Source: Isoetes taiwanensis
Taxonomy: Eukaryota; Streptophyta; Lycopodiopsida; Isoetales; Isoetaceae
Assembly (NCBI GenBank): GCA_021234155.1
Contig: JAJEKV010000008.1
Coordinates: forward strand, 7,592,445-7,656,444
Direction: 5' to 3'
DNA length: 64,000 bases
The notes under the pieces are model-generated. The model saw only the letters and a program-made list of their open reading frames with translations, did no database searches and had not been told where the DNA came from. Positions 21,803 to 34,740 of this stretch are shown here, in pieces (positions within the stretch are counted from its first letter, which is position 1; the number at the start of each line of letters is the position of its first letter). The position numbers and the translations under genes are program-made.

Positions 21803-24643
21803 ATGGCAGAATTGGCATTTTCTTGCTTTCCCAATAGAATTATCTCTAGAAATTGGACTAGCAACGTCTGTGGCATTGCACCCGATAGCAAGTTTCAAGC
21901 AAAGCCTGTCACCACAATTTATATTCATAGCCATGGCACAAATCTTAGACAGAAATGGGTTCACTTACGAACGAGGCGATGGCAGCCATGGCTAAGAAAT
22001 CCCAGGCCATGTCCGGCGGTTAATGGGCTGGTTTCTGGATTCGAGGAAAAGGGACAGATGAAAGAGCTGCCTCTAGTTTTGAATTCTAATGGTCAGAAAT
22101 TTAGATATGCATGGGATGGTTATAATTTGCATGCAATATCGGCGGAATATGCCAAGGATTCGAGAATTACAATGCAAGACTTGCTGGTGAACTTGTTGAG
22201 GAATATTAGAATTGCCATAAGGCGTGCCTTTGTCCCAGAGAATGTCCGGTGTAACTATATGAGTTATATCCGCTGGAAGTTTTTGCACAGGGTCTTAAGC
22301 TCTATTCTACATGTTCAAGCTACGCAGGTATTTACTGTTTTGCTGGTGCTGTTTTGCTTCTGTATTTCAAGTTTATGATCTGGCTTTCATATTTTCCCAT
22401 GTGTTTCTGGTCCTAAAACTATGTGCCACTAATTCGAAAACTGTGTGCGTGCAAGCAGAACGTGTGGAAATCCCATGAGGTTAAGTAAAATAAGCAACCA
22501 TCATTGGACTACCATTATATAGGGCTGGAGTTAAACCACAGACTCCTTGGCTAGTAGAGGAACTATCTACGCTGTGACACCATAATCACATAGTATAGGA
22601 TTCGAAACCTGAAGAAAGGTAAGAAGATGATATAACATGCTTAATCCTGCCAAGGAGCTTTCTTTATGATATATTAGAAACCTACAAGGCTTTACTCTAC
22701 ATTAGCACATTTTATGCAGACTTCATGCCTCGTCTGTCTCTCCAAATGAAAGATATGGCCTTTCCTGTGGCTCAGTCAATGGTGATGCTAGTGCTGGTGC
22801 AAGGGTGATAAATGTTTTATTAAAGCATCTTGATTAGATACCTTTTAATATGTTATTGACAGGATATATTGGGGTCCTGGACAATCCAGTGATGTTAATT
22901 CTGGAAAGGTTGTGGGAAATGGAGACAGGCAATGTTGCGTGCTTTGGGATTTGGAGCAGTTCGTTCTCTTCCATCTGCTGCAGCCTTAAATTGGGTTCTC
23001 AAAGATGGACTAGGTCGTCTTGGCAGGCTTATATGTGCAGCATATTTTGGTCATATATTCGATTCAGACCTTAAGGTTCACAATCTCACTTATAGTCAAA
23101 GCAATTTGCTTCATGCTTAGGAGATATTTGATGAGCTTAGTCTTTTGACCTGCAGAAAGTAAGAATTCTGACTTCCTTGCTATATAGCATGAGTCTTGGT
23201 CTGGAGACGCTGACACCATTTTTCCCTCAAGTTTTTTTACTCCTTGCCACACTTGCCAATATTGGGAAATCGATGAGCTTGGCTGCATATGTGGCAACAA
23301 CTGTAAGTTATAACTGGAAGATTTAAGTGCAAGATGTATAAGAACTCTGAGCATTAAGGGTTTTGTCATCTTGCAGTCCACCATTCATAAAAGTTTTGCT
23401 CTGGGGGATAACTTAGCAGAGATTTCAGCTAAAAGTCAGGTAAAATATGCTGATGGCATCTTTTATTATTATGAGCTTAAAGTTTATACTTCTCATGGCT
23501 CCTTGTTATGTCAGGCACAAGCTGTTGCTGCAGATAATGTTGGTCTGGCCATGTCTATCTGCATTAGTTTGCTTTGCAAACACGATCCAAGGTGCAAACT
23601 ATACCATTTTATTATTCCATCTTAATTGTAGATTTCTAATGGACTTCCTACTTTCTGCGAAGGAGATATATGAAGTTTCTCTGATACTGGCAGGTTACCA
23701 TTGTGTCTTTTTCCTTTCTTGTGTACCACGGAACTGGCCTTAATCTACAAGGAGCTTCAATATGTACACTTCCAAACATTAAACAAAGTATGTTCATATT
23801 CTGCTAAGAATAGTTCAATTTCTAAACTATGCATGACTAAATCTTGCTAGTGCTGATCAGGTGAGACTGGAAATTATCATCGATAGATGGGTTGCCAACG
23901 GAACTATTCCCAGCTTTGAAGAAGTCAGCAAAGATGAAGGCTTGTCACTACTTGGTCTCTCAGGTATATGTCATACAACTTTTCAATCAATTTACCAAAT
24001 TTTCTATTAACATCTATTTATGGCAGGAAACAGGCAATGGCCTCTAAGGATCGGCCCTCCAAATGTAAAGCTACAGAAGCTTGAAGACTTGACAGACCTA
24101 CTGCAGCAGGGGGAAGACCAGAGATATTTTCTTCATTTTGAGCATTCATCACGTCTTGCATCAAAGTCCTTAAAAGATGTGCCTGTATACTCTTCTACCT
24201 GGAAATATTTGGATGAAATCATGATTATACAGTGTTTTATGTTAATGGTGTTTGAACTTCAGATTGGCTTGTACCTTTGGCTTCGCAAGGATTTCTCTTC
24301 GTCAGATATTATTATGGGCACCTTGCAGGTGACATTACTGCCAACTTTTTTAATTAAACTAACACATTTCATAGTCTGAAAGGTAATCTCTGTAAATTAT
24401 CAGGCCAATTACTTGCGGCAAATGGCATGTGAGCCTAATAGAGATGTCAGGAGTGAATCTGGAAATGAAGCTGCTGCATGTAACCCCTCAAAGTCTAGAT
24501 GGAGTTCACTTCAAGAAAAAAGTAAGCTATTGGCTACAATGAATGTTCAACAATTGCTCAGAAACATGGAGATGTCTGGTTGGGCAACAAATTATATTCT
24601 ATTGAACCATACTGAGCGTGGAACTTATAACATGAATACTTAA
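21803..24643 (+). CDS. Root UVB sensitive (RUS/DUF647) family gene, multi-exon, possibly decayed
   Basis: RUS proteins are plant DUF647 proteins; named members act in UV-B sensing, early seedling growth and auxin transport. Exons I infer from GT/AG borders: ~21803 (or ATG 22058)-22327, 22929-23075, 23156-23302, 23377-23439, 23515-23591, 23632-23693, ~23736-23787, 23861-23963, 24027 to about 24330 (its end is uncertain), and 24404-24643. Joined, they read family blocks in order: NWVLKDGLGRLGRLI, DSDLKKVRILTSLLY, LANIGKSMSLAAYVATT, IHKSFALGDNLAEISAKSQ, AQAVAADNVGLA, TLNK, VRLEIIIDRWVANG, and C-terminal GWATNYILL. Most joins keep the frame. The exon at ~23736 (ELALIYKELQYVHF) has no AG acceptor in front of it, and no plastid-type N-terminus is evident. 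It is either a gene with an odd exon or an early-stage pseudogene. Paralogue not resolved. Confidence 0.82.
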
Positions 24644-26142
24644 TACAAAGTTATTCACACAAAAAGCTTGGACCTTCGATTTGACATGGATGTGTATTGA
24701 TTTTTGTTCTTTCATAATGCCATAAACGTTTGCAAATGTGTTTTTACAAAATTTTGGTTGAGTAGGAAAGAGTTTCAATAAAAAACTTCTTTTGGCATTG
24801 GATCATTGGGAAAGCAAAAAGCCAAATCTTGGCATGCACAAAAAGCCAAATATTGGCCACCCAGAAGGGGCTTTTGCAAGTTTCGAAAAAAGTTTCGAAA
24901 ATTTGCCAGTTCAGCCAAATAATGTTCTAATTATTTTGTTTGGTATTTGGGGAGGGTATCTCACCGATGGTTTGGCCTAGATTTAGGTTGGGTATTGTAT
25001 GAAAAATCGTAGGCAGAGCATATTTTTTTGCTGAAATAATGTTCTAATTATTTTGTTTGGTATTTGGGGAGGGTATCTCACCGATGGTTTGGCCTAGATT
25101 TAGGTTGGGTATTGTATGAAAAATCGTAGGCAGAGCGTATTTTTTTGCTGATTTGAGCTGCTTGTTGGCCGAGAATTCTAAAAATCGGCTGCTTGTTGGC
25201 TTGAGCGTTCAAGAAATCGGCTAAGGCCAGCTAAGGCATGGTTTGAGAATAGAAGGATAAGAAAGCATGCCGCTTTCTTCTTTGGGCAGGGGCGCCTTTG
25301 CGGCTAGAGCTTATTGATTTAGAGGCGCCGATTTGGATTATCTCTTTGGAAGAAGGACGGGTTACGCACAAAAGGCGGAACAAAAAGGATTTGGGTCAAT
25401 TTCGCCCTAGACGAGGATGTTTGAAGGCGGATTGGAAGAGCAAAAAACAGAGGATCATTTGGGATTTTTGTTGCTTGGGAGGAAAGGGACGAGCATTTGT
25501 TGCCGGCCTCTGATCGATGGAAAGCAATGGGGGTACCGCCAATGCATTACGGAATTTTAACCCAGGAATAGTTTGTGGCAAAATATTTTTTGCGTATTTT
25601 GGTTCCAAGCAAGCTTGCAAGCTTGGATTTAGAGATCGGAACATGGAGAAGTGTAAATGTGATGAATAACCCATCTCGGGTGCAGTTACTGTGCCAAGAA
25701 TCGTGGTTTTGGCAGGAAAAATCCTCTTAATTTCTGTATTCTAAAGCTTGGGAGGCACCGGAATAGGGCATAACCAGCAGCAAACTGCAGTGCGGAAGGG
25801 TCGATTCCGGCTATGGTCGATTCCGCTTCCAGGATGATCCTCCTGTCCCTATGAATTCTGCTTTTAAGGTCGATTCTGTAAGGTCGATTCTACTGCCAGC
25901 AGAGGCATGGATTCGGATTTTCTTCTTGAGTTTTGCATTTGCCCAGTGGACTTGCTGAGGGCGTGGTGTAGTTTTGCCGGATATGCCAGTAGAGTTGTAG
26001 ATTTGCCAGTAGACTTGCTGTGGGGGTGGAGCCGGAGCATGGTGAAGACCTAGAGCTTCTTCGCCGAATCTCATGGCCTTGGCTCCGGATGCGCCGAATC
26101 TCCTCTTTTTGGGTTGCCCCTAGGGGGGCAAACCCTTGTTTA
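24644..26142. other. Downstream of RUS gene; no gene seen
   Basis: Contains a 117-bp tandem duplication (24917-25150). The rest has only short ORFs without recognisable motifs. Confidence 0.4.
24917..25150 (+). repeat. 117-bp tandem duplication
   Basis: AATAATGTTCTAATTATTTT... recurs 117 bp later almost without change (one A/G difference near the end, ...GCAGAGC[A/G]TATTTTTTTGCTGA). This indicates a recent event. Confidence 0.93.
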
Positions 26143-26405
26143 TGTGGGGTTTTGGCATATCCTAGGTATATGCTAGAATATCCCTAGGATATGCTGGTGA
26201 CTGCTACAAACCTATTCTTCCCTGTAAATTCTCGGTCACTTGCGTTGTGGGTCAGGGATGCTTGAACCGGCTAACCGGGTTTTGGCATATCCTAGGTATA
26301 TGCTAGAATATCCCTAGGATATGCTGGTGACTGCTACAAACCTATTCTTCCCTGTAAATTCTCGGTCACTTGCGTTGTGGGTCAGGGATGCTTGAACCGG
26401 CTAAC
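26143..26405 (+). repeat. 130-bp tandem duplication with internal stem
   Basis: TTTTGGCATATCCTAGGTAT... repeats exactly 130 bp later. Each copy contains ATATCCTAGG...CCTAGGATAT, a 10-bp inverted repeat with a short loop. The copies are nearly identical. Confidence 0.93.
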
Positions 26406-28209
26406 TGGGAAGACAGACGAAGCTCCAATCTTGCAGTCGAAACCAGGGAAAAAATTAAGCATACTATATATTTTTTCGTAAAAAATGGTTTGGCTATTTT
26501 TCAATATTTTACAGTATTTTATGATATTAATTTGGCTAAAGTTATTATTATTATTACATTTATATATAATTGGACTTGGCGAAACTTTTGAATTATGTAC
26601 TATAAACTTTCACTTGGTTATTTTTTTAACTGGAAAAAGCAAAAAATGTAAATTAAATTTTGTAGCTTTAGATATATTGTACTACAATTACAAATAATAA
26701 TCAACAATCAAGGAACATACAATAATATTGAAAAACTTATAACAGAAGCTACTTATCTCTAACCCTTGAAGGAAGATATTATGCAACCAACTCGGGCATC
26801 TAGAGGGATATTGCCATCTCTTACAGTTCCTTTTTAAAGATGCATATGTGGTATATATATAATAGAAATTCATAGTTTGAAAAACTACTATCACTGATAA
26901 TGGTAGGTGGGGATGTGTAAAAGAAGAATCCATTTTTGTTTGGCTATTAATGATTTAATATATAAATATTATAATATAAAGTAAGGCTAATCCCTTTTAC
27001 TTTAAGGAAAAGGGGGGAAATAGTTTGGCTAATCCTAAAAAAATAATGGAGTACTTGTTTTAACTATGGCTATTTTTTATTTTTTTAAAAGAAAACTCTC
27101 TTCAAAAAATTCGCCGCAAAAATTGCCTAAACCCCCTAAAAAATCGTCATTTGGCTATATATAGCCACTAATTTTTTCCATGGTCGAAACCGCATGATTC
27201 ACCAGGGTAGAGCACAGCCCAGATCGGCATAGCTTAGGTGCCATTAATGGAACACGGTAACGAGCCTACATGTCAAATTTGCTGCCTTCCTGCCTTGTGG
27301 ATGAAATTGCTGCTACTGCTCTGCTGCCTTGAGTCTGGATGGATGCCCTGTTGCTTCTTATTTTATTGAAACCGAGGTTAGGAGCACTTAGTCTGCTTTG
27401 CAGGCCGCATGCCATTCTAAATCACAAAAATTGGGATAGGGAGAACCCGTGGAAAGGAAGAGGGTTTTGTTTTTTCTGGAGCAACGACATGAATTCTTGC
27501 TTAGTTAGAAATCCGAGAAGATATTTACTGTGCTTCTTTCATACTTTTTATTCGGGAAGGTACCCTCTTCACTGGGTTTATGCAAAATAATTAGAAGAAC
27601 GACATGAATTTTCTTGCTTAGTTAGAATGGATGTCTCACTAGTCATAAAAGTGCACAATATGCCCATTGCACCAGAAATCGTCAGCATACTAGATCTTCC
27701 ATACTAGAGACATAGAGGTGTTCATTTTTCTGCACACAGGTATTAGCTCATATAAAACCTGTCCTGCTTGTTAATTTCTCCATATAACTAACTTGTTATG
27801 GAGGCCTATAACTTCTTGCTTCCTGTGGGAAACGATCGAACAAGTAAGCTAGCATGTTCTTCATGGTTAAGAATGTTTTATCCACTTGTGGCATTGGCTG
27901 TAAGCAGATGATGAATTTGACATTACGATGGCCTACAAGGATTTGCCTTTGGTTTAAGAGAGATCATTGGGATGATTAGACAAAATAATCTCAAAATTAA
28001 CATGGCATACATGACATTGCTGTAGCGATGAGATCAAGGCTTACTTTATATAAACCGACGATATTTACAGACTAGCAAATGTTACGTGTTTGTACAGAAT
28101 TAAATTCTTTGCCATTTGGAGTGGTACATTTTATCTACTTTTCAACTGAGACAGATTTTCTCCCTGGGAGTCATCAGTATGCTTTTCTAGTTGAAGACCT
28201 GCAGAAGGT
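26406..28209. other. AT-rich; no gene seen
   Basis: About 1.8 kb, strongly AT-rich to 27180. No coding match was recognised on either strand. Confidence 0.4.
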
Positions 28210-29041
28210 TGACAGAGAAAGGAACAGATGATTGAAACGGAGGAAGGCACTCAAGCTCTGGCATTGGAGCTGTGTCGTGAATTTGAAGACAAATTGTTAC
28301 TACATCTGCAATCTGGGGAGGTCAGCAGGAAATTCTATCAGCATTTGACTGATTTGATGTCTAGTGAAATTAGCTTTGTATTGGAAAATTTGTAGGCAAG
28401 TGGCTGGAAAGTGCTCTCAAGCTTTGAAGGCACTCTTCCAAATAGGTTTAAGCAGCTGCTGCTGGATGGTCTTTTTGATCCTGCCAACGTTAAGAAGGTC
28501 CACTTCAAACTTCAAATTTTAAGCAATGCATGTTTTGGCCATACATAACTTGTCATCTATGTACAAATAAGTTGTCGTATCTTACTTTTGACCTGAATTC
28601 ATCAATATGTTTTAGTAGGCAGTTCTGCTCATGTGAATGATGTTTATTTCCATGTAGTGCTTGAGGCTGATGGGTACCAACCTTACCTTCTTTCTCCTGA
28701 GAAAGTTCTTAGATAGCTTGTCTGTAGAGCATTGGAGTTGGCAAAAGAGCCTTCAAAAATTTGTGACGATGAGGTATGCCTGGATAGATGAAACAGTAGT
28801 GTCTTGTATAGAGTCATTATCTTACTAACATCTACATGGCTAGTTCACGTGTAGATTTGCATGCTTTTTTTGTTCTCACTGTTATTCTTTCTTGCAGGTG
28901 CACTATATGCTTGTTGACATCGTGGCAAATGCCGCAGGTTCAACTCCTGGACTTGGACAGTATCCTCCTTTGAAACAAGAGGTATGGAAACTAGTTTTAT
29001 CTTCAAGATCCACAATTCACATCGTTTCTCAAGAAAGTGAG

Positions 29042-29079
<38 letters not shown>

Positions 29080-30690
29080 TCCCTGGCTATAGATCGTGGC
29101 AATTGCAAGCAATGCATTAGATGATTATTGTGCTCAAGCAAAAAAAAATGGTTGTAAATCTCGTGGACACGAAAAGATCTTATATTCCCCCACAGCATTT
29201 CGATTGTCTTGCTCAACGCATGTACTTTATATATGCTAGTTGGTGTTGCCTTAGCTTAGCTGTTATTTTCATGTTTGTCTCAATGCATAAATATGGAACA
29301 AAGTGCATATGCTCAGGCAGCGGTGGATGTTTCAACATTGCACACTTAAACTTGTAGTCTACATTATTGCAGTCATTGTGATAAAAGAGAGTGTTAAAGA
29401 TACAATAATGTTGCTGTTTATAATCAATGAGAGTTGAGGGTTTTCATAAACACTTTTCACAAATAGTACTGTTAGATCATATCTAAATGTACAGGCTATA
29501 TCCCTATAAGTTGACATGTTCTAAAGTATGTTCTTTATAAGTCTATGTACGGGCTCACGAATCTATAGTATGCTCTCTGGATAGCTAGCTTGCCATATTC
29601 TTATAAAATGTGTGTTGCACGTCTTTGGCATTTTAAAAGCATCCTGATCCAGATATTTCAAGCACTGCTTTTCTTTATAATTGTGGTTGTTTGAGGCAGA
29701 ACAAGTAAAAAAGCTTAAGTCCTTGCTGTAGAAGATGCAAGTAGTTTTGTTGTTCTTCTATAACAACATGAGCAGTGATGTTTTTGAGATGTACTTGGTG
29801 AAGCTAATGAAGCAAAGCATATGTGTCATTTTCAAGGCGAGGTCATAGAAACAGAAAACGTCACTCAATAAGAATTGGAAGTTGCAATAATTTGCAGATG
29901 TCTGATAGTAGAAGCGCATTGTTCTTCTGGGTATTTCAGGCCTTTGCCCTATGGTGGTATATTCAATAGAGGGAGTATACGCAAGCACATTCAGTGGTTT
30001 TTTTTATGCTTTTACCATTTCCTTTTTTTCAGAGTACATTATGTATTGGCTCAATGACTTTATTTCCTTGCATGCTTCACAAATTTTAAATGCATTAGTT
30101 ATCGATCTAGACTTTTCTTTAATGGCCATCAAATATGAATGATCATGACATATGCAGGTCTCACCAGTCCAATAATCTCATGATTTGATGTGAAATAATG
30201 CGTATATGGCGATGCCACAATGTCTCTAACATGGAAAAACACACATAGAAGTTTGATCAGTAGGAATTTTCCCAATTGGACTATTTTTACATGGCCGAGT
30301 GGCTATTGAAATAATTTGACAGGTGATTGTTCATTCTCTTTCCAAGCTTGACAGATTACGGAGGGAGGAGGAGCAAAAAACACGATTGGCAAAGAAAGCT
30401 CAGGATGCAGAGCAGGCATTGTTAACAAAGGTGTGTTTGCCAGCTCCTTCAGATATAGACATCACTAATTTAGCATGTATCTAAGTATCCTTTCAGTTTA
30501 GTTTCCCACTCAACTGTGTTTTCCCACTCAGCTGTGCTTACAGAAGTGATGCAATGCAAGTACTGATAGGTTGTGCCACAAGGAACTCAGCCGACTCGAC
30601 CAACTACAACCTTGGAGTTGCTCAAAGATAAAGATGCCAAAGATTCCCAGCCACCAAGTGTTGTTGTTACAGGAGAGATACTGTGTGGTG
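28210..30690 (+). pseudogene. Dynamin-related protein (DRP2-type) gene fragment with introns
   Basis: DRP2 proteins are large GTPases with a PH domain that pinch off vesicles at the plasma membrane and trans-Golgi in plants. Only part of the gene is here: [20 protein letters not shown] (28250s-28319), [20 protein letters not shown] (28396-28497), LEADGYQPYLLSPEK and LELAKEPSKIC (28658-28772), VHYMLVDIVANA...PGLGQYPPLKQE (~28898-28980), IVAIASNALDDYCAQAKK (~29093-29150), VDTKRSYIPPQHFDCLAQRM, REEEQKTRLAKKAQDAEQALL (~30356-30430), and KDAKDSQPPS...TGEI (~30571-30690). Introns are kept. A TAG interrupts the third exon (~28713), one intron-exon join is off by a base, and an A-run shifts the frame near 29142. 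The GTPase domain and the C-terminus are absent. Confidence 0.87.
29045..29076 (+). repeat. Poly-T run (32 T)
   Basis: Uninterrupted T run inside an intron of the dynamin fragment, just before an exon. It may be the polypyrimidine tract that has expanded. Confidence 0.95.
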
Positions 30691-30955
30691 CGTTTATTTC
30701 AGAAGCTGCATTTGTTTGTTGTTCAATTGCACCAATCCCTACCTGTTGTAGCTTTATTAAATTCTATGATAGCAATGCACTGTCTCTATATTTTGGACAA
30801 TCCTTTATTAGTGATGAATAGATGGGAATGTGCTAATATTTGCTTATTAAGGGGAGCAATATATCTTATATTGGATTGGTAGACAATCTTCCTCTAAAAC
30901 ACACTTCCATCAGACAAGAGATGAACAAAGCACAATGCATTAACAATCCAATACT
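30691..30955. other. Junction between two gene fragments; no gene seen
   Basis: Short non-coding interval between the plus-strand dynamin fragment and the minus-strand fragment that follows. Confidence 0.4.
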
Positions 30956-31860
30956 GACCTCTCCAGGTTGAATATTAATTGGCGTTGTTCCCTCATTCGA
31001 TTCAGAAGATGCTATTTCAATTGCTTTTGCATCACTTGTAGTAGCAGTTCCATCTTTTAGGTTGTCATTTTCAGAAGCTGGCCCTGGAACTTCTCTTGAA
31101 AGACTTTCTGCCTTGGCTTCTGGGGGCAATTCTCCTTCCTCAGTGTCATCTAATAGCTCTGAACCTATATCAACATCAAAGTCGGTTTCACTTAAATGTC
31201 CGACATTTATAATGTTTTCATCCCGGGTTAACATTTCAACAAGGTCTGCCTCAGGTGCAGAATCCAGATCCATTGAATCAACCTGCATTTGTAAAAGGGA
31301 CGGAACCTCAATCTGATCAAGTACATATTCACTTGCCAGATTTACTTCCTCGGTTCCAGCTAGCTCAGCTTCTTCAATGATATCAGTACCAGAGTCCTTC
31401 ATATGTTCACTCATGACCTGGTCCACCACGGATACACATGGCTTCAATAGACTGGGTGGCAACATTCAATGTCACAGATTCTGGTGTAATTTGAGACCCA
31501 AAATGCTGAGACTCAATTTGGTCTGTTTTTCCCAATGATTCTTCAATAACCATTGATGCTGTTTGAATAACTTCATGTTGTTGATCGAGTGTGTATTCTG
31601 ACATGCTTGCCAACGTCAGAGAGATGGTATCGGTTATTGCCACATTTTGTTCCTCACTCCTTGGTTTCTTTTGAGGGGGTGCTATATCACCTGTGGTAAC
31701 TTTGTCAGGAGGCTCGTCAACTTTCATGGGTTGGGTTCACTAAGAGAAGATAATCGTTTATGGGATGTGGAAAGAATTGCTGCTTGATTTTGTACACCTA
31801 TTGTAGATGTCTCAGTTGGTAGAGGTATTATAGCCGATGACGTTGCAGCATTATTTGCAA
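30956..31860 (-). pseudogene. Acidic protein fragment, possibly nuclear-pore anchor (NUA/TPR) C-terminus
   Basis: On the minus strand two overlapping frames read one low-complexity, acidic protein. The first is 31727-31407 (KVDEPPDKVTTGDIAPPQKK...) and the second 31465-30966 (...SVVDQVMSEHMKDSGTD, then DDTEEGELPPE, ending NIQPGEV at a splice-like GT). The shift between them at about 31440 is a single-base lesion. Upstream, KYREEAKV...STSHKRLSSLSEP (to ~31860) may be a further exon part. The acidic EEGELPPE type of tail, after a basic KR/KK patch, reminds me of the C-terminus of plant nuclear-pore anchor proteins. That identification is weak; it could be another disordered nuclear protein. Confidence 0.4.
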
Positions 31861-33134
31861 CCTTAGCCTCCTCCCGATACTTCCAAATGTTGTTCTAGAA
31901 CGGCTTCTTCTCAACTAACATAAGATTCAAAGGATGATTTAATACTACACGTGACCATTGGCTAGCAGAAATGTACATTCCAAAATATAAAATATCAGAA
32001 TTGATGTACAACAACACTTTAATGCCAATTTTGCTCAACATTATATTTCAACCTACAATAATAGCTAGAACGACATTGGCAAAATATTCAACAATGCACT
32101 TTGCAACTTTGCTCAGGCTCCTATATCATACTATGGGATTGTTGCAAGGCAATTCCGTAATTTGTGAGCAATATTCCCCACCGCATGTGTCGGCATTGAA
32201 GTTGCAGAAGAACCCACAAAAAAAGAATCCCAAGGCAAAACTATTCTAGGAGAAGGTATCTTTGTGGAATCCGATGCAGCTCATAATGTGTTTGCCAAAA
32301 ATCTTGAAGCAGGTCCTGTGCATTGAAACATCGAATGTCTCTGAATTGGAGAGTTTTTCTGTGGCAAACACATGGGATTCTTTAATCCATCCACGAGTTT
32401 TGCGGCCAAAAGAAAAGATTTGCAAATAGATATCTTGAAGCCAATTTGAGGGGCAGTGATCAGTAAAAAACATCATTGCCAGCATATCTAAGTCTGCCAA
32501 TGATAGATGGTAGCCGAATTTGATAGAATGATTGTGCAAGAAACACTGATCTTGCCCTAATTGTATTTCCTGTGAGTTAGGTGAGCTCTAATGTCCAGAT
32601 TCCATTTGCAGCCCGAAAATTTATTAAGGAAAACCTGTGGCAGATCGTAAATCTAATATATCCAGTTTATGCAAGGCAAACCTGGCATGGAAAACTATAT
32701 CTATTATGTGGAACATATTATTTGATACTAAAATGACCGCTCTATTGTTGCAACTTTGATATTCCCAATTCTCTGTGAAAGCTTTCAAATGCAACAATTA
32801 ATCTTAGCTTTTCTACATTCTCCCTTTAAAAAATGGCATTTTCAATCTAGCGTGCCCAATTCCTGCCAGAGTTTGCAAAGTGAAGGGCAAGAGAAAATTT
32901 GGCAAGTGCGGTTCTTGCAATTTATAGCTTTTCCTGTTCAAATATCGATATATTAGGAGCTTGGAAGTTCGAACCATCCATGGCCTGGTGTTAGTCAATT
33001 AGGGCTCGGAATGAGCACCCATCTTTGGTCGTGTGAGACCATTGAAGCCTATATTTCTTGGCCTTCCTAATTCTTCTTTCTCATGGCCAGGACTGCATTC
33101 TGAATTGTGCAATTGACACACTCAGATCCATTGT
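31861..33134. other. No recognised gene
   Basis: A minus-strand ORF of 97 codons (32539-32246) has no motif I recognise. The rest shows only short ORFs. Confidence 0.35.
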
Positions 33135-33470
33135 TTAATTTACCACCAATGCTTCTAATGCATTGATTGCGCACAGATTGCTATCGGCAGTATGATTTCT
33201 GCAACAGGCTCCAAGCTCACCTAACTCCACCGCTAGAACCCCTGATAAAGAGTTCTCTGCGAGATTGCTGGTGGAAAGTTGAGAATACTCGCCAGTGGAA
33301 CCTCCAACACCATTTTTTGATAAAGAGCAATTGTAAGAACAGATAATCCCCATCGTAAATAGGTAGTCGGGAACTCTCTATGAAATCCAGTTTCTTCAGT
33401 TTAGGCCCATAAATCTTTGTTGGAATACCTCCAATGAGGTCGTCAGCATCAGCATCTTCACCCAACAATA
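33135..33470 (-). pseudogene. Unidentified coding-like fragment
   Basis: Two overlapping minus-strand frames look coding. One is 33468-33217 (LGEDADADDLIGGIPTKIYG...). The other is 33353-33135 (NLAENSLSGVLAVELGELGA..., INALEALVVN). A frameshift near 33330 would join them. I cannot name the family. It is a possible further captured or decayed gene piece in this stretch. Confidence 0.35.
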
Positions 33471-34740
33471 CTCCATGTTTTCCTCCTCCCTAGCACAAAA
33501 AACAAATCAGAGGTCTTCAAGGAGTTACTCTTTGCTAATAAAACATGTATTTCCATTCTCTGCCCTATTAGACTTGTCCTAATGCTTCTGCAACACTTGT
33601 TCCATGCCAAGCACCAAAGATTTCTTCAGACCAATTCCCATAAAGTCATGGTATCAAGTATTCTATGGTTTTGAAGTAGCAATTTTGATTGATTGTGCAA
33701 ACATAACTTTGAAGTATGATTTAAGCCACTTCACCCTCCGGCCATGGAGGGCAACCCTCCGTGCGCAGCACCTTGTTTTTTTTTTTTTAAATCTTCTGAG
33801 CATGTGTGGCATTTCGACCATTGGAAGTGGCGGGCGGATTATTGGCCAAAAATTTAATGGCCTTTGATTTGGCACAGAACAGAGAATATTCCAAAGATCA
33901 GTGGTCAAAAATCAAAGATAAGAAAAAACGCGATAAGGAATGAATAATAACGAATGAATAACCCGATTGACAGGGGCTTTGCCTCCATAATTGCCTCCAT
34001 AATTCCTTCCTTCCTTCCTTCCTTCCTTCTTAAACAGGGCTTCCTTAAGGTCTGGACCTTTCCCTATAGATATAAAAATATTTTCTTTCCCTAAGATATG
34101 GACCTTTGTCAAGTTGAGAAAGTTCATAAAATTTACAAGAGACATGTTGATATCCTAATATTTATATAGTTATTCGGATGAGGGGGGTTTCTCATGCCTC
34201 CTCATCCGCAACCCATGCATGCATACCCATAGATTCCCTTGAATCCCCACTGTTTGCAATAAAAAAGAAGGCTTCAGATCTTGACACGTCATGGGGTGCC
34301 ATATATGGGTCATGGGATGGTCATGCATGGGCATGCAGGCCCATCTCTAGACCGTTGGATGGAAGGGGGAGCCAAAATCTTGGCCGTCCAATTTATGTGA
34401 GGTGGTGGAAGGAAGGTGCTATATTTGGGGCATCAGATCTGAACCATTGCCACAAGAGGTCTTTAATCTTGGCCGTTCATTAGAAGAGGTTTAGGGTGCA
34501 ACTTTTAGGGCATTTGATATCGGCCCTTGAAATTAAGACATTTAATCCCCACCATTATTTTAAAAGCCAACAACATTAAAATGTATGGCATGAGCATGAG
34601 TGTTGTTGAGATGGTCGTGTGTTGTTCTGGCCCATTACTCACTGTTTAGCGGGAAGATCATGGCCTCCTCCTTCTATGTTGTTTTTTATTGGGAAAAACT
34701 CTGAAATACCCTTATGTTTTGCTAAAATTAACAAAACGCC
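33471..34740. other. No gene seen; CCTT microsatellite
   Basis: The microsatellite lies at 34004-34029. Short ORFs only. Near 34260-34500 variants of TGACACGTCATGGGG and ATGGTCATGCATGGGCATGC give small inverted words without a clear role. Confidence 0.4.
34004..34029 (+). repeat. (CCTT)n microsatellite
   Basis: About six uninterrupted CCTT units. Confidence 0.95.
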
